From: Streptomyces sp. NBC_00377
Lineage (GTDB): Bacteria; Actinomycetota; Actinomycetes; Streptomycetales; Streptomycetaceae
Direction: 5' to 3'
DNA: 64,000 nucleotides
Assembly: GCF_036075115.1 (NCBI RefSeq)
Contig: NZ_CP107958.1
Location: 1,860,001 to 1,924,000 of the forward strand
The translations under genes were made by a program, and so were the position numbers. Of this stretch, positions 48,044 through 56,273 are shown one piece after another; the first letter of the stretch is position 1; each line of letters opens with the position of its first letter. The notes under the pieces were generated by a model that was given only the letters and a program-made list of their open reading frames with translations, ran no database searches and was not told the origin of the DNA.

Positions 48044-48355
48044 ATGGAAGCCCTCGTCTGGACTCTGATCGTCCTCGGGGACCTGGCCACCGCCGCGTGC
48101 GCGGTGCATCTCACCCGGCGCCACAGGCGCGACGCCGCGAACCTGGTCCGCTTCATCCACCGCACCGCCCCCGTCCTCCTCGCGGCCGGCCTGCTTCCCC
48201 TTCCCGCACTCCTTGCCGCTGACGCGTCCGCGGCAGCCTGGGGTCTGTGGGGCGCCACCACCATCACCGCCGCCCTGGTCTACGCCTACGCCGACACCCT
48301 CCGCGACCTGCCGCCGCACGCACGGACGGCATCCCCGACCGGGAGCAGGCCGTGA
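48044..48355 (+). CDS. Hypothetical three-helix membrane protein
   Basis: A 103-aa protein with three hydrophobic segments (LVWTLIVLGDLATAACAV; VLLAAGLLPLPALLAADA; WGLWGATTITAALVYAYA) and no recognised family. It lies 6 bp after the methyltransferase gene, and its stop overlaps the GTG of the ABC ATPase gene, so it may be part of the transporter unit. Confidence 0.65.
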   Translation: MEALVWTLIVLGDLATAACAVHLTRRHRRDAANLVRFIHRTAPVLLAAGLLPLPALLAADASAAAWGLWGATTITAALVYAYADTLRDLPPHARTASPTGSRP

Positions 48356-49083
48356 GCGGCCAGGACCGGCGGGAAACACCGAACAGCGGCCCCAAGCCAA
48401 CCGATGCACCGCACACCAGCGTGATCGAACCCGCCCGGCCGACCACCGACCGCGCCGTCCTGGAGGCAAACGGGGTCGAGAAGACCTACCGGCGCGGCCT
48501 GTGGCCGGCCTCGCGCCGGACACCGGTGCTGAATGGCGTGGACCTCACCCTGGCCCCCGGCGAAGTGGTCGGCCTGGTCGGGGAGAATGGCTCCGGCAAG
48601 AGCACCCTGATGAAAATCCTGGTCGGCGCGCTGGCCGCGGACGCCGGCACCGTCACCCGCAGCGGGCGGCTGGGCTACTGCCCGCAGGAGCCGATCATCT
48701 ACGAACGCCTCACCTGCGACGAGCACTTCGAGCTCTTCGGCCGGGCCTACCGCCTGCCCCAGGAGGCGGAGCGGCGCTCGCGCAAGGACATCTACGCATC
48801 GCTCGACTTCGAACGCTACGCCGCCACCCGCGCGGACCAACTGTCCGGCGGGACCCTGTCCAAGCTGAACCTGGGCCTGGCGCTGCTGGCCGACCCCGAG
48901 GTGCTGCTGCTGGACGAACCGTACGCAGGCTTCGACTTCGACACCTACCTCAAGTTCTGGGACCTGGTCGGCCAGCGCCGCCAGGCGGGCCGCTCCGTGC
49001 TGATCATCAGTCACTTCGTGACCGACCAGGAGCGTTTCGACCGGGTCGTTCAGCTGCGGGACGGGCGGGCGGTGCCCCGGTGA
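48352..49083 (+). CDS. ABC exporter ATP-binding protein
   Basis: A 243-aa ABC ATPase with Walker A GENGSGKST, a Q-loop (CPQEPIIYE), a signature that reads LSGGTLSKLNLG, Walker B VLLLDEPYAGFD and the switch His in LIISHFV. The signature after LSGG and the Walker B of the drug/antibiotic exporter class (DrrA/CcmA-like) mark it as an exporter. A non-conserved N-terminal tail of about 35 residues precedes it. GTG 48352 overlaps the upstream stop, with GGGAGCAGG ahead; its own stop overlaps the permease start. Confidence 0.9.
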   Translation: MSGQDRRETPNSGPKPTDAPHTSVIEPARPTTDRAVLEANGVEKTYRRGLWPASRRTPVLNGVDLTLAPGEVVGLVGENGSGKSTLMKILVGALAADAGTVTRSGRLGYCPQEPIIYERLTCDEHFELFGRAYRLPQEAERRSRKDIYASLDFERYAATRADQLSGGTLSKLNLGLALLADPEVLLLDEPYAGFDFDTYLKFWDLVGQRRQAGRSVLIISHFVTDQERFDRVVQLRDGRAVPR

Positions 49084-50573
49084 CCGCCGCGCCGTTCACC
49101 CGCAGGTTCCTCGTCGAGGCCGCCCGGACCCCGGTCAACCTGCTCGTGCTGGTCCTGGTCCCAGTGGCGTTCGTGGTCGTGGCCGCCGGACCGATGGCGG
49201 ATGCCGCCGAGCTGCTCGGCGGCCCCGGCGGTCCCGCGGTGCAGACCGCCACCGCCGGGTGGGCCGCCGCCTTCATCGCCGCGATCGCCATGTACTTCCA
49301 GATGCGCGGCGCCCGCACGGCCGACCGCCGCCTGGTCCTGGCCGGGCTGGCCCCCTCCCGTCTGGCCGCCTCCCGTATGACCACCGGCCTGGCACTGGCC
49401 CTGCTGGCCGCAGCCGCTGCCCTGCTGGCCCTTCAATTGCGGACCGGACTCGGTGACAATCCGGGGCGGGTACTGGCCGGGACGCTTATGTTCGCGGTGA
49501 TCTACCTGGCGATCGGTGCGCTCATCGGCGTCCTGGTCGCGAACCCGGTCAACGGCACCGTGCTGGTCCTGTTCGTGTGGATCCTGGATGTATTCTTCGG
49601 TCCCGCGATCGGCGCGGCGGACCGTCCGGTGACCCGCATCCTGCCGACCCACTTCGTGACGCTGTGGATGATCGACCTGCCTTCCCACCACGCGGGCCGG
49701 ATCGGCGATCTCGGCTGGGCCCTGGCCTGGGTTGTCGTCGCGACCGCCGCCGGCTGGACGGTGATCATCGCCACCAGCCGCGTCGCCCGGCCCCGCCGCC
49801 ATGCCGGACCCGGCTCGGCCGTCGACCAGGTGGCGGCAGGCGTGCGGATGGGCCTGCGGGAGACGGGGCGCAACCGCGTGCTGTGGGCGCTGCTCGTCGC
49901 CGTACCCGTGGTCTTCGTCCTCCTCGCAGTGGCCACCACCCCCGACGAGTTCACCTCCATGACGGTGCGCGAGCACGGCCGCGCCCTCTCCCCACAGGTC
50001 TGGCTTCCCAACGTTCACGGCGGCACCATGGCTCCGATCGCCATCGCCTCACTGGCCACCCTCGCCGGACTGTTCACCGTCCTGAACGCCCGCTCCGCCG
50101 ACCAGCGCCTGGCCCTGGCCGGCTTCCGCCCCGGCAGCCTGCTCGCCTCCCGGCTGGTCGTCGTCACCGTGCTGGCGTTGCTCGCGACCGCCGCCTCCCT
50201 CGCCGTCACCGCAACCGTGTTCGATGCCCGCCAGTGGGGCCTCTACATCGCCGCCAACACCCTGATCGCCCTCACCTACGCCCTGATCGGCGTCTTGATC
50301 GGCCCGATCTTCGGCCGCGTCGGCGGCGTCCTCATCGCCTTCCTGGTGCCCTTCCTCGACATCGGCATCGAACAGAGCCCGATGCTGCACCCGCAGCCCC
50401 CAACCTGGGCCCACGCCCTGCCCGGCTACGGCCCCGGCCGCGTCCTCATCGACGCAGCCCTCACCCCCACCTTCGACGAAACCGGCGCCCTGCTCCTCGG
50501 CATCGCCTGGCTGGCCGCCCTCACCACCGCCGCGGCTCTCCTGTTCCGCCGCGCCGCCACCGCGCCCCGCTGA
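49080..50573 (+). CDS. ABC-2-type exporter permease
   Basis: A 497-aa membrane protein with about 12 helices in two similar halves; each half repeats RLxLAGxxPSxLxASRxxxGxxLALLA-like text (DRRLVLAGLAPSRLAASRMT; DQRLALAGFRPGSLLASRLV). It is thus a fused double ABC-2 permease. It works with the ATPase encoded just before (4-base overlap). Cargo is unknown; the setting with copper and membrane-stress genes suggests lipid or drug export, which is only inference. Confidence 0.85.
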   Translation: MTAAPFTRRFLVEAARTPVNLLVLVLVPVAFVVVAAGPMADAAELLGGPGGPAVQTATAGWAAAFIAAIAMYFQMRGARTADRRLVLAGLAPSRLAASRMTTGLALALLAAAAALLALQLRTGLGDNPGRVLAGTLMFAVIYLAIGALIGVLVANPVNGTVLVLFVWILDVFFGPAIGAADRPVTRILPTHFVTLWMIDLPSHHAGRIGDLGWALAWVVVATAAGWTVIIATSRVARPRRHAGPGSAVDQVAAGVRMGLRETGRNRVLWALLVAVPVVFVLLAVATTPDEFTSMTVREHGRALSPQVWLPNVHGGTMAPIAIASLATLAGLFTVLNARSADQRLALAGFRPGSLLASRLVVVTVLALLATAASLAVTATVFDARQWGLYIAANTLIALTYALIGVLIGPIFGRVGGVLIAFLVPFLDIGIEQSPMLHPQPPTWAHALPGYGPGRVLIDAALTPTFDETGALLLGIAWLAALTTAAALLFRRAATAPR

Positions 50574-50775
50574 CACCCACACCCGCACCCGTATTGCGCC
50601 GGGCCTCACGCCGGCTTTCAGGCAAGCAGACGACGCGGACGGCCGTACCGCCATGGCGAGCGCCGACTTGGACGGCGAACCTGAGTGCGATGGCCGACCT
50701 ACGGCCGCGCTCTGACCCCACAGCCCTCGTCCGAAAGGCCGCCCCGCATGTCACCCACCCGTCCGCACCGGGGCC

Positions 50776-51153
50776 GTGCCGCTTCGCGCCGTGGCAGGAG
50801 TGTTCACCCTGCTCGCCCTGGCCGGCTGCTCAAATGGCGGCAACGGCACCGCCCCCGCCACCAGCCCCTCATCCGCCGCAACCAGTGACGGCCCCGGCAC
50901 GGCGCGCATCGTGATCGAGAACGTCACCTTCAGCTCGGCGGTTCTTCAGGTACGCCCCGGTGCGAAGATCACCGTCGTGAACCGTGACTCGGCCGCGCAC
51001 ACCGTGACCGCCACCGGGGACAAGACGACGTTCGACACCGGCAACATCACAGGAGGCACAACAGTCACCTTCACCGCTCCGTCCACAACCGGCAGCTACT
51101 CCTACATCTGCACCATCCACCGGAACATGAAGGGCACCCTCACCGTGCGCTGA
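50776..51153 (+). CDS. Cupredoxin-domain lipoprotein
   Basis: A 125-aa protein with a lipobox signal peptide (VAGVFTLLALAGC, Cys18), a short Ser/Ala linker and a single plastocyanin-like domain. The blue-copper ligands are visible: His in DSAAHTVTATG and Cys, His and Met in YICTIHRNMKG. It is probably an outer-face copper carrier. GTG 50776 lacks a clear ribosome site; GTG 50794 is another in-frame option. It is the last gene of the copper/stress run. Confidence 0.85.
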   Translation: MPLRAVAGVFTLLALAGCSNGGNGTAPATSPSSAATSDGPGTARIVIENVTFSSAVLQVRPGAKITVVNRDSAAHTVTATGDKTTFDTGNITGGTTVTFTAPSTTGSYSYICTIHRNMKGTLTVR

Positions 51154-51674
51154 AACCACGGCTGCAACCCCGCGGACCTCGCCTTATATGACGCTGTGAG
51201 CCCGAGCACGCCGACGTCGTCTTCGCGGTCGCAGCCGACTCTGCGGCTGCCGGAGCTCACGGTGCCGGTCGCTGGGGAGCCAGCTGCGCTTCCTGGAACA
51301 CTCGCGAACTCATCCGAGCCCAGCGCCTGCTGAACGCCACGCTCTGGCCACTGCTCCTCGGAGACTGCCACATCGCTCGTGATACGCAAGTGGCCATCAC
51401 ACGGCGGGGAACTGGGTTGATCGTCGGCCCGACTCCCAGGCAGCGCGCTCGCTAGAGTGTGGGCTTCATCACGTGCTGGCCCGGGGAAAGCGACACGATG
51501 AGCTGCGTGAATGCGACACGAGCCAAACCACCAGCTCGGCTGCAGAGTGACACGGCCTGTGGGGGACACGGTCTCTGCGGAAACAAGCATCCTGTCGCCG
51601 ATCACCGGGTCCGCGGCGTCCGTGCGTACCTCAGCCGCACAACGAGCCGCCAGCGGGCGGCCATCAGGCTCTCT
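51154..51674. other. 520-bp gap between the copper island and the lanthipeptide cluster
   Basis: No gene, tRNA or clear repeat is recognised. Base composition drops slightly. It probably marks a junction between two modules. Confidence 0.45.
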
Positions 51675-52802
51675 TCATAGAGAGGGTGTATGTCCGGGGT
51701 CGAAGGGCCGCGCGAGACTCGTCCGGATCACGCTGTCGCTGGCGCGCAAAGCCGATGCCAGTTCTCCATGCAGCTTGTCGGGGATGGACCCTGCCCCGAG
51801 GGCACAGGCGCGAACCAGAGCGCGGCAGTCCTGCGCTTGCCGGTCCGTGGCAAGCGCGGTGAACAGAGAGTGCTGCAGATTCTCGCGGGCCGCGTAGCCG
51901 TCCTCAGCCTGCGTCATCCTGCGGTGCAGCTGCTCGACAATGTAGTGGGCTCCGGGCGCCTCTGCGGAACCGATCGCGTCAAGGATGGTAAGGCCGAGCC
52001 GGATGTCGAAGACGGTCATCCCGGGTTCGGCTTTCCGCTCGGAGTAGGCCGTCACCAAATCCGCCAGGTGGCCGTCGACCCGCCGCCCGGCATCTCGGCG
52101 GCACAGGACGGTGAGGCAGGCCGTGACGGCTTGCTCCCACGGATCGCCGGGCACCGTGTCGGCGAGGAGAGCAGCGGCCCATGTCGTGTCACCCTCAACG
52201 AGGGTGGCGAGTACGGCTACTTGGCGCCCATCGAGCATCCGCTTGCCTACTCCGCGGTGAACTTCGATATGTGCTTTGGCCTCGGCCCAACGTCCCCTGG
52301 TGGTGAGGGTGCGGGTCCCATCAGCGAGGAGCACGCGCCACAGCCACGCGCGGACCTCGTGGCGGTCCTCGTCGGTCGCAGTGAGGTCGGCCGGTACGGC
52401 GACGCCCTCGAAACGGGCAGCTGTGCCTGCCTCGACGGCCTTGTACAGGTCGAGTAGGTGCTGACGTCCCTCGTCGCCGTGGCCGGCGCGGATCTGGAGG
52501 CGGGCGAGGTTGACGACCGGTTCCAGCCCTCGGATTGCGCTCATGCCGGGCAGGGGGCACGCGTCGAGGTAGGCGGCGGCGTGCTGGTGGCACATCTGGC
52601 GGGCTAGGCCGGGTAGGCCGAGATCGGAGGCGATGAGCGCGGCCTGGTTGTAGACGGCGGATGCGAGCCCTTGGTCGCCCTTCTTCACCGCTGTCTGGGC
52701 GAGGTCGACGAGGCGTCCCACGCGTTCGGGCAGGGGCAGACAGGCGGGCCGGAATCGGGCGACGAGCGGGAAGCGCTGGGCTATGGGTCCGTGCGGGTCC
52801 AT
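51675..52802 (-). CDS. Helical-repeat protein of the lanthipeptide cluster, unknown function
   Basis: A 375-aa soluble protein made of helical hairpins that resemble a TPR solenoid (RVGRLVDLAQTAVKKGDQGL, ASAVYNQAALIASDLG; VVNLARLQIRAGHGDEGRQH). It has no HTH or catalytic motif. I recognise it as a protein often encoded in Streptomyces class I lanthipeptide clusters, but its role is not known; regulation or complex assembly is plausible. The ATG at 52802 has GGGGA upstream. It follows the methyltransferase gene by 87 bp and is the last gene of the operon. Confidence 0.7.
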   Translation of the reverse strand: MDPHGPIAQRFPLVARFRPACLPLPERVGRLVDLAQTAVKKGDQGLASAVYNQAALIASDLGLPGLARQMCHQHAAAYLDACPLPGMSAIRGLEPVVNLARLQIRAGHGDEGRQHLLDLYKAVEAGTAARFEGVAVPADLTATDEDRHEVRAWLWRVLLADGTRTLTTRGRWAEAKAHIEVHRGVGKRMLDGRQVAVLATLVEGDTTWAAALLADTVPGDPWEQAVTACLTVLCRRDAGRRVDGHLADLVTAYSERKAEPGMTVFDIRLGLTILDAIGSAEAPGAHYIVEQLHRRMTQAEDGYAARENLQHSLFTALATDRQAQDCRALVRACALGAGSIPDKLHGELASALRASDSVIRTSLARPFDPGHTPSL

Positions 52803-52889
52803 GGGTTCCCCGGGCGTGAGTGAGAAGTGCTGGGGCGACGGTGCCCGCGAGCCGTACGCCGGCGGGCACCGTCCGCTATGCAAGGGGCG

Positions 52890-54980
52890 TCACCGCCAGT
52901 CGACGACGATGCGGTTCAGCGGGGTGTCGAGAGCGAAGAGTCCGGGGCGCTGCTCGATGGCGGGGGCGTCGAGGGGCTGGATTTCGAACGTGGCCTCGCG
53001 GCCGCGGTATGCGCGGTCCCAGGTGCGGATGGCGTCGGCGACCTTCGTGGCGAGCTCGTCGCTGCCGGGGCCGTGGCCGATGACGCCGAACTCCCAGAGC
53101 TTGTCGCCCTCGGGGGTCTTCTTCTCCGACACGCGTCGCGCCAGGTAGGTGACGGCGCCCTTGTCGACGGCCGCAGTCGACGAGGGGTAGGGGTCTTCTG
53201 TCAGCAGAGTGCTCTTGGCGTTCTGGGGGAACAGCATCCGGATGAGGCCGGAAGGGAGGGAACAGGTGACGAACAGTTCCATCCACTCCGGCGACTCCAT
53301 GGCGCGGACCATCATGCCGGTCCACTCCTCGGTGCGCGGCTGGTCCAGGACTTCGGCGAGGGCATCGGCGTCGATGTTCTGCCCAGCGGGGGCCTGAAGC
53401 CGGACGGTGCCGTCTGCGCTGAGCGGGATGACGCGGCGGTCGTCGTCGGCGATGCCCCGACGGAGCGGCATGAAGGTGTTCATCTCGCTGCCGAGAGACA
53501 CCCATCGGCCGTCGCGCTGCTCGTAGGCGATGGACCGGGAGACGGTGCCCTTCAGGCGTTGGGGGACGAGGAGCCGGCCGCCGGGGGCGAGCTGTTGCAT
53601 CCAGGCGTGGGGTACGCCGTGGGCGCCTACGGTGGCGATGATCCGGTCGTACGGCGCTCCTTCGGCGTAGCCGAGGGCCCCGTCGCGGGTCACGGCCTCG
53701 ACGTTGGTGAGACCGGCTGCGGCCAGGTGTGCGCGAGCGCCCTCTACGAGGTCGTCGTCGACATCGAGGGTGGTCACGTGCCCGCTCTCCCCGACCAGGT
53801 GGGCGAGGAGAGCGGCGTTGTAGCCGGTGCCGGCGCCGAGTTCGAGGATGCGCTCGCCGGGCTGGGCGTCGAGCTGGTCCAGCATGAGGGCGACGACGCC
53901 CGGCTGGGATGCGCACGAGATCGATGTGCCGTCGGTGTCGTACTTGATGTGCACTGGTGCGTTGGCGTAGGCGTCTTCGAGCGACGCATCCGGCACGAAC
54001 ACGTGACGGGGCACAGTCCGCAGCGCATTCTCGACTGCGGCCGTGCGGGCGTGCCCGCCCGCGCGAAGCTGGTCGACCAGGGCGTTGCGGAGGCGTTCGG
54101 CGGCAGCCGTGGGAGCGGCGATCGTGTCGGTGTTCACCGCCCTGACGCTATGCGTCTCGGCCGTTGCCTCGTCGGTCGACGCGGTGTTGTCACTCGTTCC
54201 CATGATTACCTCTCGTGCGATGTTGGCCATGGCGCTTTGGTCGTCCCGGAGGAGACCGGCGCGGTTGGCGTGAAAGATCATGTGGTGGGCAATGACGGCT
54301 CGCAGACCACGGGCGAGGGCGCCGCGGCCTGCAAGGTCGGCGAGCGCGGTACCCGCCCACTCGAAAGCGGCGACCCACTCGTTGTGCTCGGCGAGCGGGC
54401 CGTTCGGGCGACATAGGCTATGGGCGTCGACCGTCATCAGCTTCCGCATCGCGGGCGCCAGTTCGGCGGCCCGCGCAGCAGGCAAAAGGCCGGTGGCCGG
54501 TCGGAGGGCGGCGACCTTTGCCCATACGTCGCCCTGCTCCAACCAGTCCAGGCCAGCCGCTCGCATCATCACGCTTGCCAGCAGCACGGCGGTTTCCCGG
54601 CGTCCCAGCTGCTCCGGGCCTGGTTCGTAGGTGAGCAGGTGGCGGCTGTCCATGTGAAACAGGTCATGGGCGACGTCCATGGCCTGGGCCCCGCCGAAGG
54701 CGTGGGTCTCGGGTTCGTAGATGTAGGGCAGCCATGACACGGCCGTGCCGTCCTTGACGAGGTCGCTCAGCAGCGCTTCGACGGCGGGTGAAGGCTCGTC
54801 GGCGCGGTACCGCAGCGGCCAGGGATGCTTGTTCATGAACCACCAGCTGGTGAGCTGCCCGTCCCTTTCTGCGGCGAGGAGGACAGGGGCGATGCGTTCG
54901 ACGATGGCGCGCTGGGCGCTCTCGCGGTCAGCGAAGGTGATGTTGTGTTGCTGCCAGCGGTCGGAGCGGTCCGGGGGCAT
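52890..54980 (-). CDS. SpaB_C-like domain fused to FxLD-type protein-isoaspartyl methyltransferase
   Basis: A 696-aa bifunctional-looking protein. Residues about 10-235 form a SpaB_C/thiopeptide-type bacteriocin domain (SWWFMNKHPWPLRYR; YIYEPETHAFGGAQAMDVAH), the fold that eliminates glutamate in dehydratases. Residues about 295-500 form a PIMT-like SAM methyltransferase (HVFVPDASLEDAYANAPVHI; GERILELGAGTGYNAALLAH; GAPYDRIIATVGA). A further C-terminal domain follows. It corresponds to the FxLD-system methyltransferases (TIGR04364). By analogy with class I lanthipeptide PIMTs it would methylate a core Asp, giving a succinimide or isoAsp. It starts 24 bp after lanC. Confidence 0.9.
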   Translation of the reverse strand: MPPDRSDRWQQHNITFADRESAQRAIVERIAPVLLAAERDGQLTSWWFMNKHPWPLRYRADEPSPAVEALLSDLVKDGTAVSWLPYIYEPETHAFGGAQAMDVAHDLFHMDSRHLLTYEPGPEQLGRRETAVLLASVMMRAAGLDWLEQGDVWAKVAALRPATGLLPAARAAELAPAMRKLMTVDAHSLCRPNGPLAEHNEWVAAFEWAGTALADLAGRGALARGLRAVIAHHMIFHANRAGLLRDDQSAMANIAREVIMGTSDNTASTDEATAETHSVRAVNTDTIAAPTAAAERLRNALVDQLRAGGHARTAAVENALRTVPRHVFVPDASLEDAYANAPVHIKYDTDGTSISCASQPGVVALMLDQLDAQPGERILELGAGTGYNAALLAHLVGESGHVTTLDVDDDLVEGARAHLAAAGLTNVEAVTRDGALGYAEGAPYDRIIATVGAHGVPHAWMQQLAPGGRLLVPQRLKGTVSRSIAYEQRDGRWVSLGSEMNTFMPLRRGIADDDRRVIPLSADGTVRLQAPAGQNIDADALAEVLDQPRTEEWTGMMVRAMESPEWMELFVTCSLPSGLIRMLFPQNAKSTLLTEDPYPSSTAAVDKGAVTYLARRVSEKKTPEGDKLWEFGVIGHGPGSDELATKVADAIRTWDRAYRGREATFEIQPLDAPAIEQRPGLFALDTPLNRIVVDWR

Positions 54981-55004
54981 GCGGGTGTCCTTCGGTCGAT
55001 GGGG

Positions 55005-56273
55005 TCAGGCGATGAGCAGGCAGGCGTCCCAGGTGGATCGGGGCGGTGCGGCGGTGCTGGGCGCGAGGAGGGCCAGTGCGATACCGGCTGCGCCGTCGAG
55101 GAGGCCGGGGCCGCGCTCCTCGTCTTGCATGAGCGTCGTGGCGGCGTGGGCGGGGTCGGTGCCCGGCGGTTGGACTGCGGCTAGGAGTGCCGGGATCGTG
55201 GCGCGGAGCTGTCCGGCGGTAGAGGGGTGGGCGTCGTCGGCCGCGCGGGCGGCGACGTGGGCGAGGCCGGCGAAGCCGTGGCACAGGGCGTTGTCCGTCG
55301 TGGCCTTGAGCTGAACGGGGTCGGTGAGGGCGGCCACGAGCGCGTTCTCGACGTCCAGCTGGCGGCCGTCGTCGTCGTGGGCGAGCGCGGCGAGTTGCTG
55401 GGCGCGGGCGAGGCCTGCGGTGCCGTAGCACCATGACGGCCGCCTCGGCGTGGACGAGGTGAGGCGGCCGGTGCGCAGCTCGTCCCGGGTGACCCAGTAC
55501 GGCCACGCCGGGCCTCGGCCGGTGTCCTCTCGGCATCGGTCCAGCCACACCAGGATTCGGTCCAGTGCGTCCTCGTGGCCGTCGACGAAGGTGCCCTGCC
55601 TGGCGGCGAGCGCCAGCAGCGCGAGCACGCCGCCGATACCGTGCGCCATGCCGTTGTTGGCGTGTCCGCCTCGAAAGCGGTCGTCCGGGCGGCCCGAGGG
55701 CCCCGTGCCCGTCCACCAACCGGGCAAGTTCTCGCCGTCGTGGGTGATCGGTTGGGTGAGGCGTACGCAGTAGTCGAGTACGGCACGCAGGGCGGCGCTG
55801 CCAGGGTCGCGGCGCAGGAGGTAGGAGCCGTATCCGCTCAGGCCGCGAATGGTGTCGAACTCCGCGAGCGCTGGGAGGAGTCCGGCGTCGATGCGCCGGT
55901 GTGCGACGTCGACGCGGCGGCTCACGTCGTTAGCCATTTGTCGGTCGAGAGTGTCGAGTGCGCGCTGGTAGGCGCCGGGTAGGTGATGGGCGGCGCAGGC
56001 CAGAGCGTGCGCGAAGGCGGGCGCCCCGTAGAAGGGGTGGCTGTCGGGGCCGCTGGTGAGTGGTTCGCGGGATGCGGCGGCGAGCCAGTCGTGGGCGCGC
56101 TGCCAGGGCCCCAGGCCGGCCGCAGCCCGTTCGATGTGCAGGAGTGCGATGCCGGGCAAGCCATAGGCAAGGTGCTGCCGATGAGAGACCGCTGGCCCAA
56201 GGTACGCCGTGTGGGGGTCGGCGAGCTGCTCGGCTACGGCTTCGGCCAGGTCGAGCACGGCCTGTGCGGTCAT
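55005..56273 (-). CDS. lanC: LanC-type lanthionine cyclase
   Basis: A 422-aa member of the LanC family, an alpha-alpha toroid that binds Zn2+ and adds Cys thiols to dehydroamino acids. The zinc ligands are visible in SWCYGTAGLARAQ and ALCHGFAGLAHV (Cys, then Cys-His), with the GGHANNGMAHGIGGVLALLA motif earlier. The length is complete. The start codon overlaps the dehydratase stop (ATGA at 56270-56273), so both enzymes are made from one message. Confidence 0.93.
   Translation of the reverse strand: MTAQAVLDLAEAVAEQLADPHTAYLGPAVSHRQHLAYGLPGIALLHIERAAAGLGPWQRAHDWLAAASREPLTSGPDSHPFYGAPAFAHALACAAHHLPGAYQRALDTLDRQMANDVSRRVDVAHRRIDAGLLPALAEFDTIRGLSGYGSYLLRRDPGSAALRAVLDYCVRLTQPITHDGENLPGWWTGTGPSGRPDDRFRGGHANNGMAHGIGGVLALLALAARQGTFVDGHEDALDRILVWLDRCREDTGRGPAWPYWVTRDELRTGRLTSSTPRRPSWCYGTAGLARAQQLAALAHDDDGRQLDVENALVAALTDPVQLKATTDNALCHGFAGLAHVAARAADDAHPSTAGQLRATIPALLAAVQPPGTDPAHAATTLMQDEERGPGLLDGAAGIALALLAPSTAAPPRSTWDACLLIA

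Noticed and set aside
51154..51674. Transporter or immunity gene for the lanthipeptide
   Set aside because: All frames are short and without membrane segments; no LanT/LanFEG-like gene adjoins the cluster.
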